64,000 nucleotides of DNA, from positions 124,001 to 188,000 of the forward strand of contig NZ_FRCW01000001.1 of assembly GCF_900143055.1 (NCBI RefSeq), written 5' to 3'. Shown piece after piece: positions 1 through 6,789 of this stretch. Source of the DNA: Fibrobacter sp. UWR3. Lineage in GTDB: Bacteria > Fibrobacterota > Fibrobacteria > Fibrobacterales > Fibrobacteraceae. Every line of letters starts with the position of its first letter. Within the stretch, counting starts at the first letter, position 1. Both the position numbers and the translations under genes were made by a program. A model generated the notes under the pieces. It searched no databases. It saw nothing but the letters and a program-made list of their open reading frames with translations, and had not been told where the DNA came from.

Positions 1-832
1 AGAACAATGCTGAATCGCCTTTTTTTATGAGGAGATAAATTAAAAATGTATAAGTGGCTAAGTATGCAAAATGATTCATTGCATAACGCTTAAATGTAGT
101 CTTACTACTTTTTGTAGAAGAAAATGATGAGCCGTGTGCATTGTCATTTCTTAAAGAGTATAGTATTCCTAGGAATAAGAAGTATAATAGAAGTTTGCGC
201 GACGGAGAACAATTGTAATTATCAACGCAAACGCTTTGTTGGTTGAAAATTTTTTTGAACAAGCATGCAGCATTTCTTTTTGAGACTACATTTGATGAGT
301 TTAAATCAGGATATTTGCGAAGTATAGCTTCCACTAAATCGTATTGATCCGATATAAGATTATTACGTTGATTTTCAGTAATTCTTTGTTTGACTTTTGG
401 TTCAGTAACGATTCTGTCAATAAAATAGATATTCAATTGTATGGGAATGGCTGAACAAAGATGTTTTATTATATCATTTAAGTCGCTGTTTCTATTTGCA
501 TCTTGATCAACTTCGTCGATAAAATCCTTTAATCGCTTGGTAATGTTTGTGGAGGAGAATAACTGCTCTGAATAATTCTCAAAGCCAATAAATATGTAGA
601 AAAACGCTTTATCTGGTTTGTAAGGCATGGTTTCTAATGCATCTATAATACTGCTAATGGCTTTATTGTACTCTTCGTCATCAGAATACCATAATGTAAA
701 TGGTGTAAATAACTTTCCTATATCTGTAAAATCGTCACATTTCTTTTTATACTCTATTTCTTTAGGAAATAAATCTGATTTTGGCCATTTGTTGATAAAA
801 TCTATTCTTTTTTGTGCGAAAGCAACCGACAT
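1..832 (-). CDS. HEPN-motif protein, 3' end beyond window
   Basis: An open frame reads leftward from an ATG at 832 to the window edge, giving 277 codons without a stop. AAGGAA lies about 8 nt before the ATG and decides the start. The protein is Lys/Ile/Asn-rich. Its last third is hydrophobic helix followed by R-N-D-N-A-H-G, which fits the Rx4-6H signature of HEPN ribonuclease domains found in abortive-infection and toxin proteins. No other domain is recognised. The DNA is much more AT-rich than the core genes, which suggests transfer, and the neighbours are broken accessory genes. A defence or toxin role is inference from one motif and the context; the missing C-terminus could change it. Confidence 0.6.
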   Translation of the reverse strand, partial: MSVAFAQKRIDFINKWPKSDLFPKEIEYKKKCDDFTDIGKLFTPFTLWYSDDEEYNKAISSIIDALETMPYKPDKAFFYIFIGFENYSEQLFSSTNITKRLKDFIDEVDQDANRNSDLNDIIKHLCSAIPIQLNIYFIDRIVTEPKVKQRITENQRNNLISDQYDLVEAILRKYPDLNSSNVVSKRNAACLFKKIFNQQSVCVDNYNCSPSRKLLLYFLFLGILYSLRNDNAHGSSFSSTKSSKTTFKRYAMNHFAYLATYTFLIYLLIKKGDSALF

Positions 833-931
833 AGAAATTCCTTTTTTATGTGGGAAAAATAGAAAATTCTTGAATAAATTATATTCGTATGAAATTGTAT
901 TTACTCAAAAAGAAAGGCTGCGTTAGGGATA

Positions 932-1077
932 GTGACCCCTTGGGGACAAGACTCGCATAGCGAGGCTTGGTTCTAGGAGGCGAGCGGCAAGCGTAAGCGC
1001 GGGCGATTGCCCCTAGAATATAGCCCGACCCGCGCGTGCGCGGGGAACGCCCAACTAGCGTCCGTTCCCCGGACCAC
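932..1077 (+). other. Structured non-coding leader element
   Basis: No coding frame is convincing here. Several inverted repeats are packed together: CCCCTTGGGG; CTCGC-ATA-GCGAG; an outer TTCTAGG/CCTAGAA pair enclosing GGCAA/TTGCC; GGGGAACG/CGTTCCCC; and GTCCG-TTCCC-CGGAC at 1060-1074. The last hairpin sits directly before CACATGGA and the ATG of the next gene. The same hairpin-then-CATGGA layout precedes the genes at 2213, 3748 and 5415. It may be a 5' leader RNA or a dispersed repeat; the sequence does not decide. Confidence 0.45.
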
Positions 1078-2033
1078 ATGGAACATTCCAAGTTCAGGGG
1101 CGATGCCCGCTATGCGACTCTGCTCGATGTCATGAGCAGCATGGAACTGGTCTACAAGAAAAACCAGAACCTGTTCGTCTATGTCGCCAAGAACAAGCGT
1201 AGCGGAAACAACCGGATTAACTGGCAGCGGACTAAAGCAAAAAAGACGCCCTTTATTCAGGGCGATTCGCCAATCTACATGGAGCTGGTGAACAAGAAGA
1301 AATTTTTTGATTAGGACGACCGCAGAAGAAAAACGAAGACGGCAAGATAATCGACCACCTGTACAAGGAAAAGTCGCTGATATTCGCCGACGGGAGCGAA
1401 AGCATTTGGCACATTGGCGAAAGCAAGTATTATAAAGAAGAAAACGAGGTGCTCGGCCAGTCGGTTGCAAAGCAGTACACCTACGCCAAGAACAATGTCC
1501 AAGACTTTTTCTCTCCCGATTTTGTCGATGGCAATGACGAATGCTATAGTTCGGGTGTCCATCAAGGAGTTCGCTACAGGGACTCGGTGACAGAAGGCTA
1601 CAGCGTCACGCCGAACTTCTTTATCCGCGGATTTGTCCCAAAGTACGAAAACGACGATCAGTACGGCGATCCGTATTTTTCGAAGAAAGGCGAAACAAAG
1701 GATATCGTTGAGCCCAACGAAGATGATATGTGGGGTAAGCGCAACCGCCATTTCCGTGCGCTAGTGGGCCGCGTGTTCCAGCCTGCGGGAACGCCTCATT
1801 GCCTGATACTCGCGCTGGAGCAAAGTGCCGTGAACGCTTCGCTGGAAGGCGCCTTGGATAAAGATTACGAAAAAATTCGTCAAATTGTTAAAGACGAAAA
1901 GTGCGAAATATTCCAAGTGTGGCCCCATGAAATTTGGGATAACGGTAATTCCCAGAAATGGGACGATGAAAGCCTGCAGCAAAACAAAGTCACTGAATTG
2001 GGTGTGGTTGACGCACTTGTAAAATTTTCTTAG
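1078..2033 (+). pseudogene. Frameshifted gene of unknown function
   Basis: Coding sequence starts at ATG 1078 and stops at TAG 1312 just after a T6 run (1303-1308). It resumes in another frame from about 1311 and runs open to the TAG ending at 2033. One lost base near 1309 would join both parts into a protein of about 318 residues. The second half has an intact-looking acidic and aromatic composition and contains Q-V-W-P-H-E-I-W near its C-terminus. No family is recognised. A short copy of that C-terminal stretch recurs at 3257-3334, so this gene type existed at least twice here. A smaller product from GTG or ATG codons inside the second half (such as 1449) cannot be excluded. Confidence 0.55.
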
Positions 2034-2212
2034 GCCCCTTGCCAACTTTTTAGATATTAGGTACATTAAAGCTGCACGTGGTTCTCTGTCAAATGGAGAG
2101 TCGCGTTTTTTTTATTCCGATTTTATCGAGGTCAAAATTTTTGACCTCGGTGCAGGAATAAGGGGACGCCTCTAACATCAACTAGCCGCGAACGCGGCTA
2201 CATGGAGGCTGC
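2034..2212 (+). promoter_or_regulatory. Leader of the AlbA-type gene, with hairpins
   Basis: This gap holds a weak CTCT/AGAG stem followed by a T8 run (2084-2114), possibly a terminator. It also holds a strong 11-bp-arm inverted repeat CGAGGTCAAAA/TTTTGACCTCG at 2127-2149. A final hairpin, AGCCGCG-AA-CGCGGCT at 2184-2199, is followed by ACATGGAGGCT, which supplies the ribosome-binding site for the ATG at 2213. The last part matches in layout, though not in stem sequence, the leaders before the two DUF1016 genes. Confidence 0.4.
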
Positions 2213-3255
2213 ATGGCTACGAAAGTTTTGGTTAAAGAATGTCAATACGCTGAATTTAAACAGTCTTGGCAAGATGAATACCTGAAATGGATTTGCGCAT
2301 TCGCAAATACCGAAGGCGGGTCGCTTTTTGTCGGCGTTGACGATAAAGGCTATGCTTTGTTCATGCAGGGGCGCACTTGGGATTCCGTTTCTGTTCCCGG
2401 AATTTCGACGAAGGAGTTGGATCACGGAGCGCTAAATGACACGGGCGGCCATGATGTGTTTCTATCCTGACCCGGAAAGCTGGGTTACGGGAGCGTACAT
2501 AAAGATTGGTTTTTTCGCGACCGAAGCGGATATTTTGTATCAAGACGAAATCCATGGACCGCTTTTGATTCAGGTCGAGCGGGCGATGGACTTGATTTTC
2601 ACGAAATACATGAAGGCGTTGGTGAGTTACGAGGGAATCAATCGCCAGGAGCGGTTCTTTTTCCCGCCCGACGCTTTCAGGGAATTGTTGTTGAACGCCG
2701 TCGTCCATAAGGATTACACTGAAACGACTCCTATCCAAATCAAGATTTATTCTGACCGTATCTGGATGTGGAATCCGGGCAACATGCCGGAAGAAGTGAA
2801 GGTGAAGGACCTTTTCAAAAAGCATGTTTCTAAACCGCGTAACCCCAATATCGCCAATGTGTTTTTTAAGAGCGGCTATGTGGAAAGCTGGGGACGCGGC
2901 TATTACAACATTGAATTGGCTTGCGAAGAAACTGATTCCAAGCTCCCTAAGCCAAAGGCCGAATTTGGCGGGCTTACGGTTGAATGCCGTGCAAGCGACC
3001 AGTATAAGGAACTTGCTAGTAAATGGAATATAGGGGGGGGTGAATCCGCCTATAAATCCGCCTATAAATAAGACGCAACAAGTTCTATTGGATTTGGTTA
3101 AAGAAAACAACAATTATACTTATGATGATTTAGCGTCGTTAACAAATAAGCACCGCGATACTGTTCGTGAGAACTTGAAAAAACTCCAGGAACTTGGCCT
3201 TATCCGTAGAGTCGGTGCTCGCAAGAATGGCCATTGGGAAATTGTTGAGAAATAA
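2213..3255 (+). pseudogene. AlbA_2/HATPase/winged-helix regulator, broken
   Basis: Three fragments in three frames together resemble one transcriptional regulator of the Schlafen AlbA_2 family. 2213-2470 carries the AlbA_2 DNA-binding start (C-A-F-A-N-T-E-G-G), then jumps directly to R-T-W-D-S-V-S-V-P, so most of the domain's second half is deleted. 2436-3071 carries the middle with A-F-R-E-L-L-L-N-A-V-V-H and E-S-W-G-R-G-Y, typical of the HATPase_c_4 part. 3040-3255 is a winged-helix tail that begins with tandem N-P-P-I. Fragments two and three are separated by one base at a G8 tract (3033-3040); seven Gs would join them. The upstream deletions make function as a full regulator unlikely. Confidence 0.75.
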
Positions 3256-3256
3256 A

Positions 3257-3334
3257 ATCCAAGTGTGGCCCCATGAAATATGGGAAGGCGAAGACCTTCG
3301 CAAAAATCGCGGATGGAAAGCCGTCGAAGAATAG
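3257..3334 (+). pseudogene. Remnant C-terminus of the 1078-2033 gene type
   Basis: Right after the winged-helix stop, a 25-codon open stretch ending in TAG contains Q-V-W-P-H-E-I-W. Its DNA is nearly identical over about 30 bases to 1911-1945 inside the frameshifted gene, then diverges. No start codon or upstream body is present, so it is read as a leftover tail of a second paralogue removed by rearrangement. Confidence 0.5.
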
Positions 3335-3342
3335 CGCGGGCG

Positions 3343-3371
3343 TTGACTTTTCTCAAACCTCTTTGTATATT
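3343..3371 (+). promoter_or_regulatory. Promoter of the first DUF1016 leader
   Basis: TTGACT (3343-3348) and TATATT (3366-3371) are separated by exactly 17 bp. The same pair with a different 17-bp spacer sequence occurs at 5052-5080. Boxes conserved while the spacer diverges is what a working promoter predicts. Transcription would start at about 3378, the beginning of the conserved leader. Confidence 0.7.
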
Positions 3372-3377
3372 TATCCC

Positions 3378-3747
3378 CGTATTACGACAATCCCTGCGAC
3401 AGTCGGCATAGGCCTTGCGGCCCGTACGTGCATCCGCGGTGGGGTTCATCAACCTTCTTGTTGATGTTGTTGGATAGCTGGCAGGAGAAACAGCCTGCTC
3501 GAGTGTGTGGCGGAAGCCATGCCAAGTAACGCCGGGGAAAGCCCCCGCCAACAGCATCGCAAGAGCATCCCAAATCAAACATAAACAAACCTTGATTGCG
3601 TCCGCAGTGTAGGCGCAATTCTCGCTTTGAACGGTAATTCTCCGTTAAAATCGACCGCCGACGGCGGGCGAATTGAAAAAATGCAGAAATTGCCGCAGCC
3701 CGGAGCGGGATGGAACCGGTCACAAATTGTGACCACATGGAGACTAT
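3378..3747 (+). ncRNA. Structured leader RNA, copy 1
   Basis: From the expected start site to the DUF1016 ATG lies about 370 nt that closely matches 5087-5414. Stems visible in both copies include GGCC-TTGC-GGCC, CATCAAC-CTTCTT-GTTGATG, GCAGG/CCTGC with a variable loop, GTGTGGC-GGAA-GCCATGC with a GNRA loop, CGGGG/CCCCG, TTGCGTCCGC/GTAGGCGCAA, CCCG-GAG-CGGG, and GGTCAC-AAATT-GTGACC just before the ribosome-binding site. Several differ between copies by compensatory changes. This copy has about 45 extra bases near 3650-3695. It may be a cis-regulatory leader or a separate RNA bound by the protein. I recognise no named RNA family. Confidence 0.65.
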
Positions 3748-4809
3748 ATGACTAAAAATAAAGAGAACGTCCCTGCAAAAGCGGTGGAATCACTGTTCAA
3801 CAAGGTCTCGAACTTGATTGAGCAGGCCCGCGTGCGTGTGGCTGCGGCAATGAATGTTGCCGAAGTCTACACGAAATACCAGATTGGGCGATTAATCGTA
3901 GAAGATGAGCAAAAAGGTAAGTATCGAGCGGAATATGGCAAGCAGATTCTATCGAAGTTGTCAGAACGATTGTTATCAACCTATGAAAGTGGGTGGACCG
4001 TTGATACGCTCAAGCGTTGTCGCTTCTTTTATCGTATTTATTGTCCCCAGCAAATTGGGGCAACAGTGTTGCCCCAATCTGAAGTTTTGCCCGATTTTAC
4101 CCTTTCGTGGTCCCATTACCTGGTTCTCATGCGCATCAAGAATGCCGATGAGCGGCGCTTTTACGAAATTGAGGCCACTTCCGGGAACTGGTCTGTTCGC
4201 GAGTTGCAGCGGCAGTATGGTTCAAGCTTGTACGAACGTCTTGCACTGAGCTGGGACAAGGAACAGGTCGCCCGCCTGTCGCGGGTTGGCAACGTGGTGG
4301 AAAAACCGGAGGATATCATCAAGAATCCGGTGACGCTTGAATTTGTTGGCTTGAAGCCGGACGCTTCGTATTCGGAATCGAAACTGGAATCTGCTATCAT
4401 CGGTAAATTGCAAGATTTCCTGCTTGAATTGGGGAAAGGATTCCTGTTCGAAGCGCGTCAGAAGCGTTTCTCCTTTGACGAGGACAACTACTATGTGGAC
4501 TTGGTCTTGTACAATCGTCTGCTGCAGTGCTATGTGCTCGTTGACTTGAAGGTCGATAAGTTGACGCACCAGGACTTGGGCCAAATGCAGATGTACGTAA
4601 ACTATTACGACCGCTATGTAAAGCAGGATTTTGAAAAGCCGACTATCGGCATTCTGCTTTGCAAGGAGAAGAAGGATACCCTTGTGAAGTTGACTTTGCC
4701 CGAAGATGCGAATATTTACGCCTCCGCCTATGAGCTGTACCTGCCGGACAAGAAACTATTGCAGGCGAAGGTCAAGGAATGGGTAAATGAATTTGAAAAT
4801 GCAAGATAA
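3748..4809 (+). CDS. DUF1016 (YhcG-type) PD-(D/E)XK nuclease
   Basis: 353 residues. The N-terminal half is the helical DUF1016 domain (roughly residues 10-165, with the W-S-H-Y stretch around residue 115). The C-terminal half is a PD-(D/E)XK fold: D in Y-Y-V-D-L-V-L-Y and the D-L-K motif in V-L-V-D-L-K, followed by a Q-M-Q-M-Y-V-N-Y helix. Family members accompany restriction systems and other defence loci, but their target is not settled. The start has GGAG 8 nt upstream, within the conserved CATGGAGACTAT leader end. A paralogue lies at 5415-6455 behind the same leader. The gene is intact, unlike its upstream neighbours. Confidence 0.88.
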   Translation: MTKNKENVPAKAVESLFNKVSNLIEQARVRVAAAMNVAEVYTKYQIGRLIVEDEQKGKYRAEYGKQILSKLSERLLSTYESGWTVDTLKRCRFFYRIYCPQQIGATVLPQSEVLPDFTLSWSHYLVLMRIKNADERRFYEIEATSGNWSVRELQRQYGSSLYERLALSWDKEQVARLSRVGNVVEKPEDIIKNPVTLEFVGLKPDASYSESKLESAIIGKLQDFLLELGKGFLFEARQKRFSFDEDNYYVDLVLYNRLLQCYVLVDLKVDKLTHQDLGQMQMYVNYYDRYVKQDFEKPTIGILLCKEKKDTLVKLTLPEDANIYASAYELYLPDKKLLQAKVKEWVNEFENAR

Positions 4810-4855
4810 GAGTATTGTGAAGATGCGCCCTTCAAGCAACTAATGGAGAAATACG

Positions 4856-5041
4856 ATGAAGAAAAAATCAGAAGAAGAGAACAAGAAAGATAATACTGGA
4901 TGGAATGCCTTCTTGGAATTGCGCAGGCAGGCATTGCACAATATGCAACAGCTTTCCGCCGATGCCGAGAAGGCAGGTTCCGCAGGCATGACGCTCGACG
5001 AAATCAACGCTGAGATCGCTGCAGCCAGGAGCGGGAAGTAA
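4856..5041 (+). CDS. Orphan antitoxin-like small protein
   Basis: 61 residues, very Lys/Glu-rich at the N-terminus, ending in M-T-L-D-E-I-N-A-E-I-A-A-A-R, a C-terminal pattern typical of small antitoxins paired with PIN or RelE-type toxins. The start at 4856 has GGAG 8 nt upstream. No toxin gene lies on either side: the next DNA is the promoter and leader of the second DUF1016 gene. It follows the first DUF1016 gene by 46 bp in the same direction and could be co-transcribed with it. It is either an orphan left after loss of its toxin or a partner of the nuclease; the second is only a possibility. Confidence 0.55.
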   Translation: MKKKSEEENKKDNTGWNAFLELRRQALHNMQQLSADAEKAGSAGMTLDEINAEIAAARSGK

Positions 5042-5051
5042 CGCGCAGGCG

Positions 5052-5080
5052 TTGACTTCCTGCTGGTCTCTTTGTATATT
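5052..5080 (+). promoter_or_regulatory. Promoter of the second DUF1016 leader
   Basis: TTGACT (5052-5057) and TATATT (5075-5080) are separated by 17 bp. The arrangement is identical to 3343-3371, while the spacer sequence between the boxes differs. Confidence 0.7.
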
Positions 5081-5086
5081 TATCCC

Positions 5087-5414
5087 CGTATTACGACAAT
5101 CCCTGCGACAGTCGGCATAGGCCTTGCGGCCCGTACGTGCATCCGCGGTGGGGTTCATCAACCTTCTTGTTGATGTTGTTGGATAGCTGGCAGGAACACG
5201 ACCTGCTCGAGTGTGTGGCGAAAGCCGCGCCAGGTAACGCCGAGGAAGACCCTCGCCAACAGCACCGCAAGAGCATCCCAAAACATAAAGAAACCCTAAT
5301 TGCGCCTACAGTGTAGGTGTAGTTCCCGCTTTGAACGGCTGTTTTCCATTTTAAATTGCCGCAGCCCGGAGCGGGAAGTAACCGGTCGCAAATTGCGACC
5401 TCATGGAGGCTATA
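5087..5414 (+). ncRNA. Structured leader RNA, copy 2
   Basis: Second copy of the 3378-3747 leader. The first 110 nt are identical; later parts differ mostly in loops and in paired positions. The GNRA-capped stem reads GTGTGGC-GAAA-GCCGCGC instead of GTGTGGC-GGAA-GCCATGC. The CGGGG/CCCCG stem becomes CGAGG/CCTCG. The TTGCGTCCGC arm becomes TTGCGCCTAC opposite GTAGGTGTAG. The terminal hairpin becomes GGTCGC-AAATT-GCGACC (5384-5400), directly before the CATGGAGG ribosome-binding site. These paired changes argue for a maintained RNA structure. Confidence 0.65.
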
Positions 5415-6455
5415 ATGAAGTCAAAAGAAGTTATCTCTACGAAGCTGATCCAAGATGCCAAGCAAATCATCGAAAATGCGCGAAAGAATGCGGTCAGGAG
5501 TGTTGATTTCTGTCGTGTCCAGATGTATTGGAATCTTGGCCGTCGGATTTTCGAAGAAGAACAGCATGGTAAGAAGCGTGCCGATTACGGGGCGTATATC
5601 GTGAAATCGCTTGCTGAAAAGCTGGAAGCGGAATATGGGAGCGGTTTTTCTAAGCGTCAATTGGAATTTTGCCGCCAATTTTTCATTACCTATCCAATTG
5701 CGAATACAGTGTGTTCGCAATTAAACTGGTCCCAATACAAGCTTCTTCTGGCTATACATGATAAAGATAAAAGGGAATATTATCAACACGAATCGGTAAA
5801 TAACGCATGGACTAAACGCGAACTCGAACGCCAAATCAACAGCCAACTATACGAACGCCTTTTGCTCAGTAACGACAAGGAATCCGTGCTGGCGGTCGCT
5901 CGCAAGGAGCGCATCCCTGAAACTCCGCAAGAGGTCATCAAGGATCCGATGATATTGGAATTTGTTGGGTTGAAAATGAATTCGGCCTTTTATGAAACCG
6001 ATTTGGAAGGTGCGATTATTTCGCATATTACGGATTTTCTTCTCGAACTGGGTAAGGGTTTTTCCTTTGTTGCACGGCAGAAGCGGATTATGCTCGAAGA
6101 CGATGAATTCTTCATCGACCTCGTTCTTTACAACAGGCTGCTTCGCTGTTTTGTGATTATTGAAATCAAGACGGGCAAAATCACGCATCAGGATATAGGC
6201 CAACTCCAGATGTACGTGAATTACCACGACCGAGTCGAGAAATTGCCTGAAGAGAACCCGACCATCGGCATTCTTTTGTGCGCGGGCAAAAACGATTCTG
6301 CTGTGAAAATGACTTTGCCCGAAGGCAACAAAACTATCCTCGCTAGTGAGTATAAGTTGTATCTGCCCACCACCGAGCAATTGGTCGGTGAAATCAACGA
6401 GGCCAAGGAACTCGCGAAAAAAAGAACTGCCCAACCAAACAAAGGAGGACGTTGA
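5415..6455 (+). CDS. DUF1016 (YhcG-type) PD-(D/E)XK nuclease, paralogue
   Basis: 346 residues from ATG 5415. An in-frame ATG at 5403 overlaps the GGAGG ribosome-binding site itself, so the second ATG is chosen. It has the same two-domain layout as 3748-4809: a helical DUF1016 N-terminus, then D in F-F-I-D-L-V-L-Y and E-I-K in V-I-I-E-I-K, then Q-L-Q-M-Y-V-N-Y-H-D. The N-terminal halves have diverged more than the nuclease halves, as expected if the N-terminus sets specificity. The frame ends at TGA 6453-6455 and stays open in the same frame afterwards into a winged-helix domain (see 6474-6713). Confidence 0.87.
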   Translation: MKSKEVISTKLIQDAKQIIENARKNAVRSVDFCRVQMYWNLGRRIFEEEQHGKKRADYGAYIVKSLAEKLEAEYGSGFSKRQLEFCRQFFITYPIANTVCSQLNWSQYKLLLAIHDKDKREYYQHESVNNAWTKRELERQINSQLYERLLLSNDKESVLAVARKERIPETPQEVIKDPMILEFVGLKMNSAFYETDLEGAIISHITDFLLELGKGFSFVARQKRIMLEDDEFFIDLVLYNRLLRCFVIIEIKTGKITHQDIGQLQMYVNYHDRVEKLPEENPTIGILLCAGKNDSAVKMTLPEGNKTILASEYKLYLPTTEQLVGEINEAKELAKKRTAQPNKGGR

Positions 6456-6473
6456 AAATCCTTCTATTACGCA

Positions 6474-6713
6474 TTGAAAAAAACTACCCAATCCTACCCC
6501 AAAAAACTACCCAAAAAAACTACCCAGAAAACTACCCAGAAAATACTTGATGCGATATCAAATAATCCTAATGTGACTAGGTTGGAGTTATCAGAAATTT
6601 GTGGAATAACTGCTGACGGCGTAAAATGGCAATTGAGAAATCTCACAAAGTCTGGGCGCATTGCTCGCATCGGCGGGGATCGTGGAGGCCATTGGGAGGT
6701 GCATGATAAATAA
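6474..6713 (+). pseudogene. Orphan winged-helix tail of an AlbA/HATPase regulator
   Basis: 79 residues if started at TTG 6474. The first 25 are Lys/Thr/Gln/Pro repeats encoded by a repeated 12-mer (AAAACTACCCAG type). A winged-helix fold follows, ending G-G-H-W-E-V-H-D-K. This is the normal C-terminal module of AlbA_2/HATPase regulators, like 3040-3255, which ends G-H-W-E-I-V-E-K. It is in the same frame as the preceding DUF1016 gene, separated by its TGA and six sense codons. No good ribosome-binding site serves the TTG. It is most likely a leftover from a replaced regulator; a stop-readthrough fusion is possible but unsupported. Confidence 0.5.
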
Positions 6714-6789
6714 TCCCGGCCATTTTTCTATATTTCCGTGTGTTTAAGGCCGTGCCTTAAGAACCATTTGACACAAGAAAAGGAACGCT

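Noticed and set aside
627-926. A 99-codon plus-strand frame near the left edge
   Set aside because: It lies antisense to the start of the AT-rich HEPN-motif gene, which has a ribosome-binding site and coherent composition.
932-1080. Integron attC site suggested by GTTAGGG and GCCCAAC
   Set aside because: The order of the two core-like words is the reverse of an attC site, and no integrase gene is present.
3378-3600. Leader taken as RNase P RNA because of GCCAAGTAACGCC
   Set aside because: Only that short word resembles RNase P; the other universally conserved segments are absent, and the element occurs twice within 1.7 kb.
3382-3738. Minus-strand frames inside both DUF1016 leaders encoding similar peptides
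   Set aside because: The similarity comes from the conserved leader DNA; the two peptides diverge by frame and length, and substitutions follow stem pairing rather than codons.
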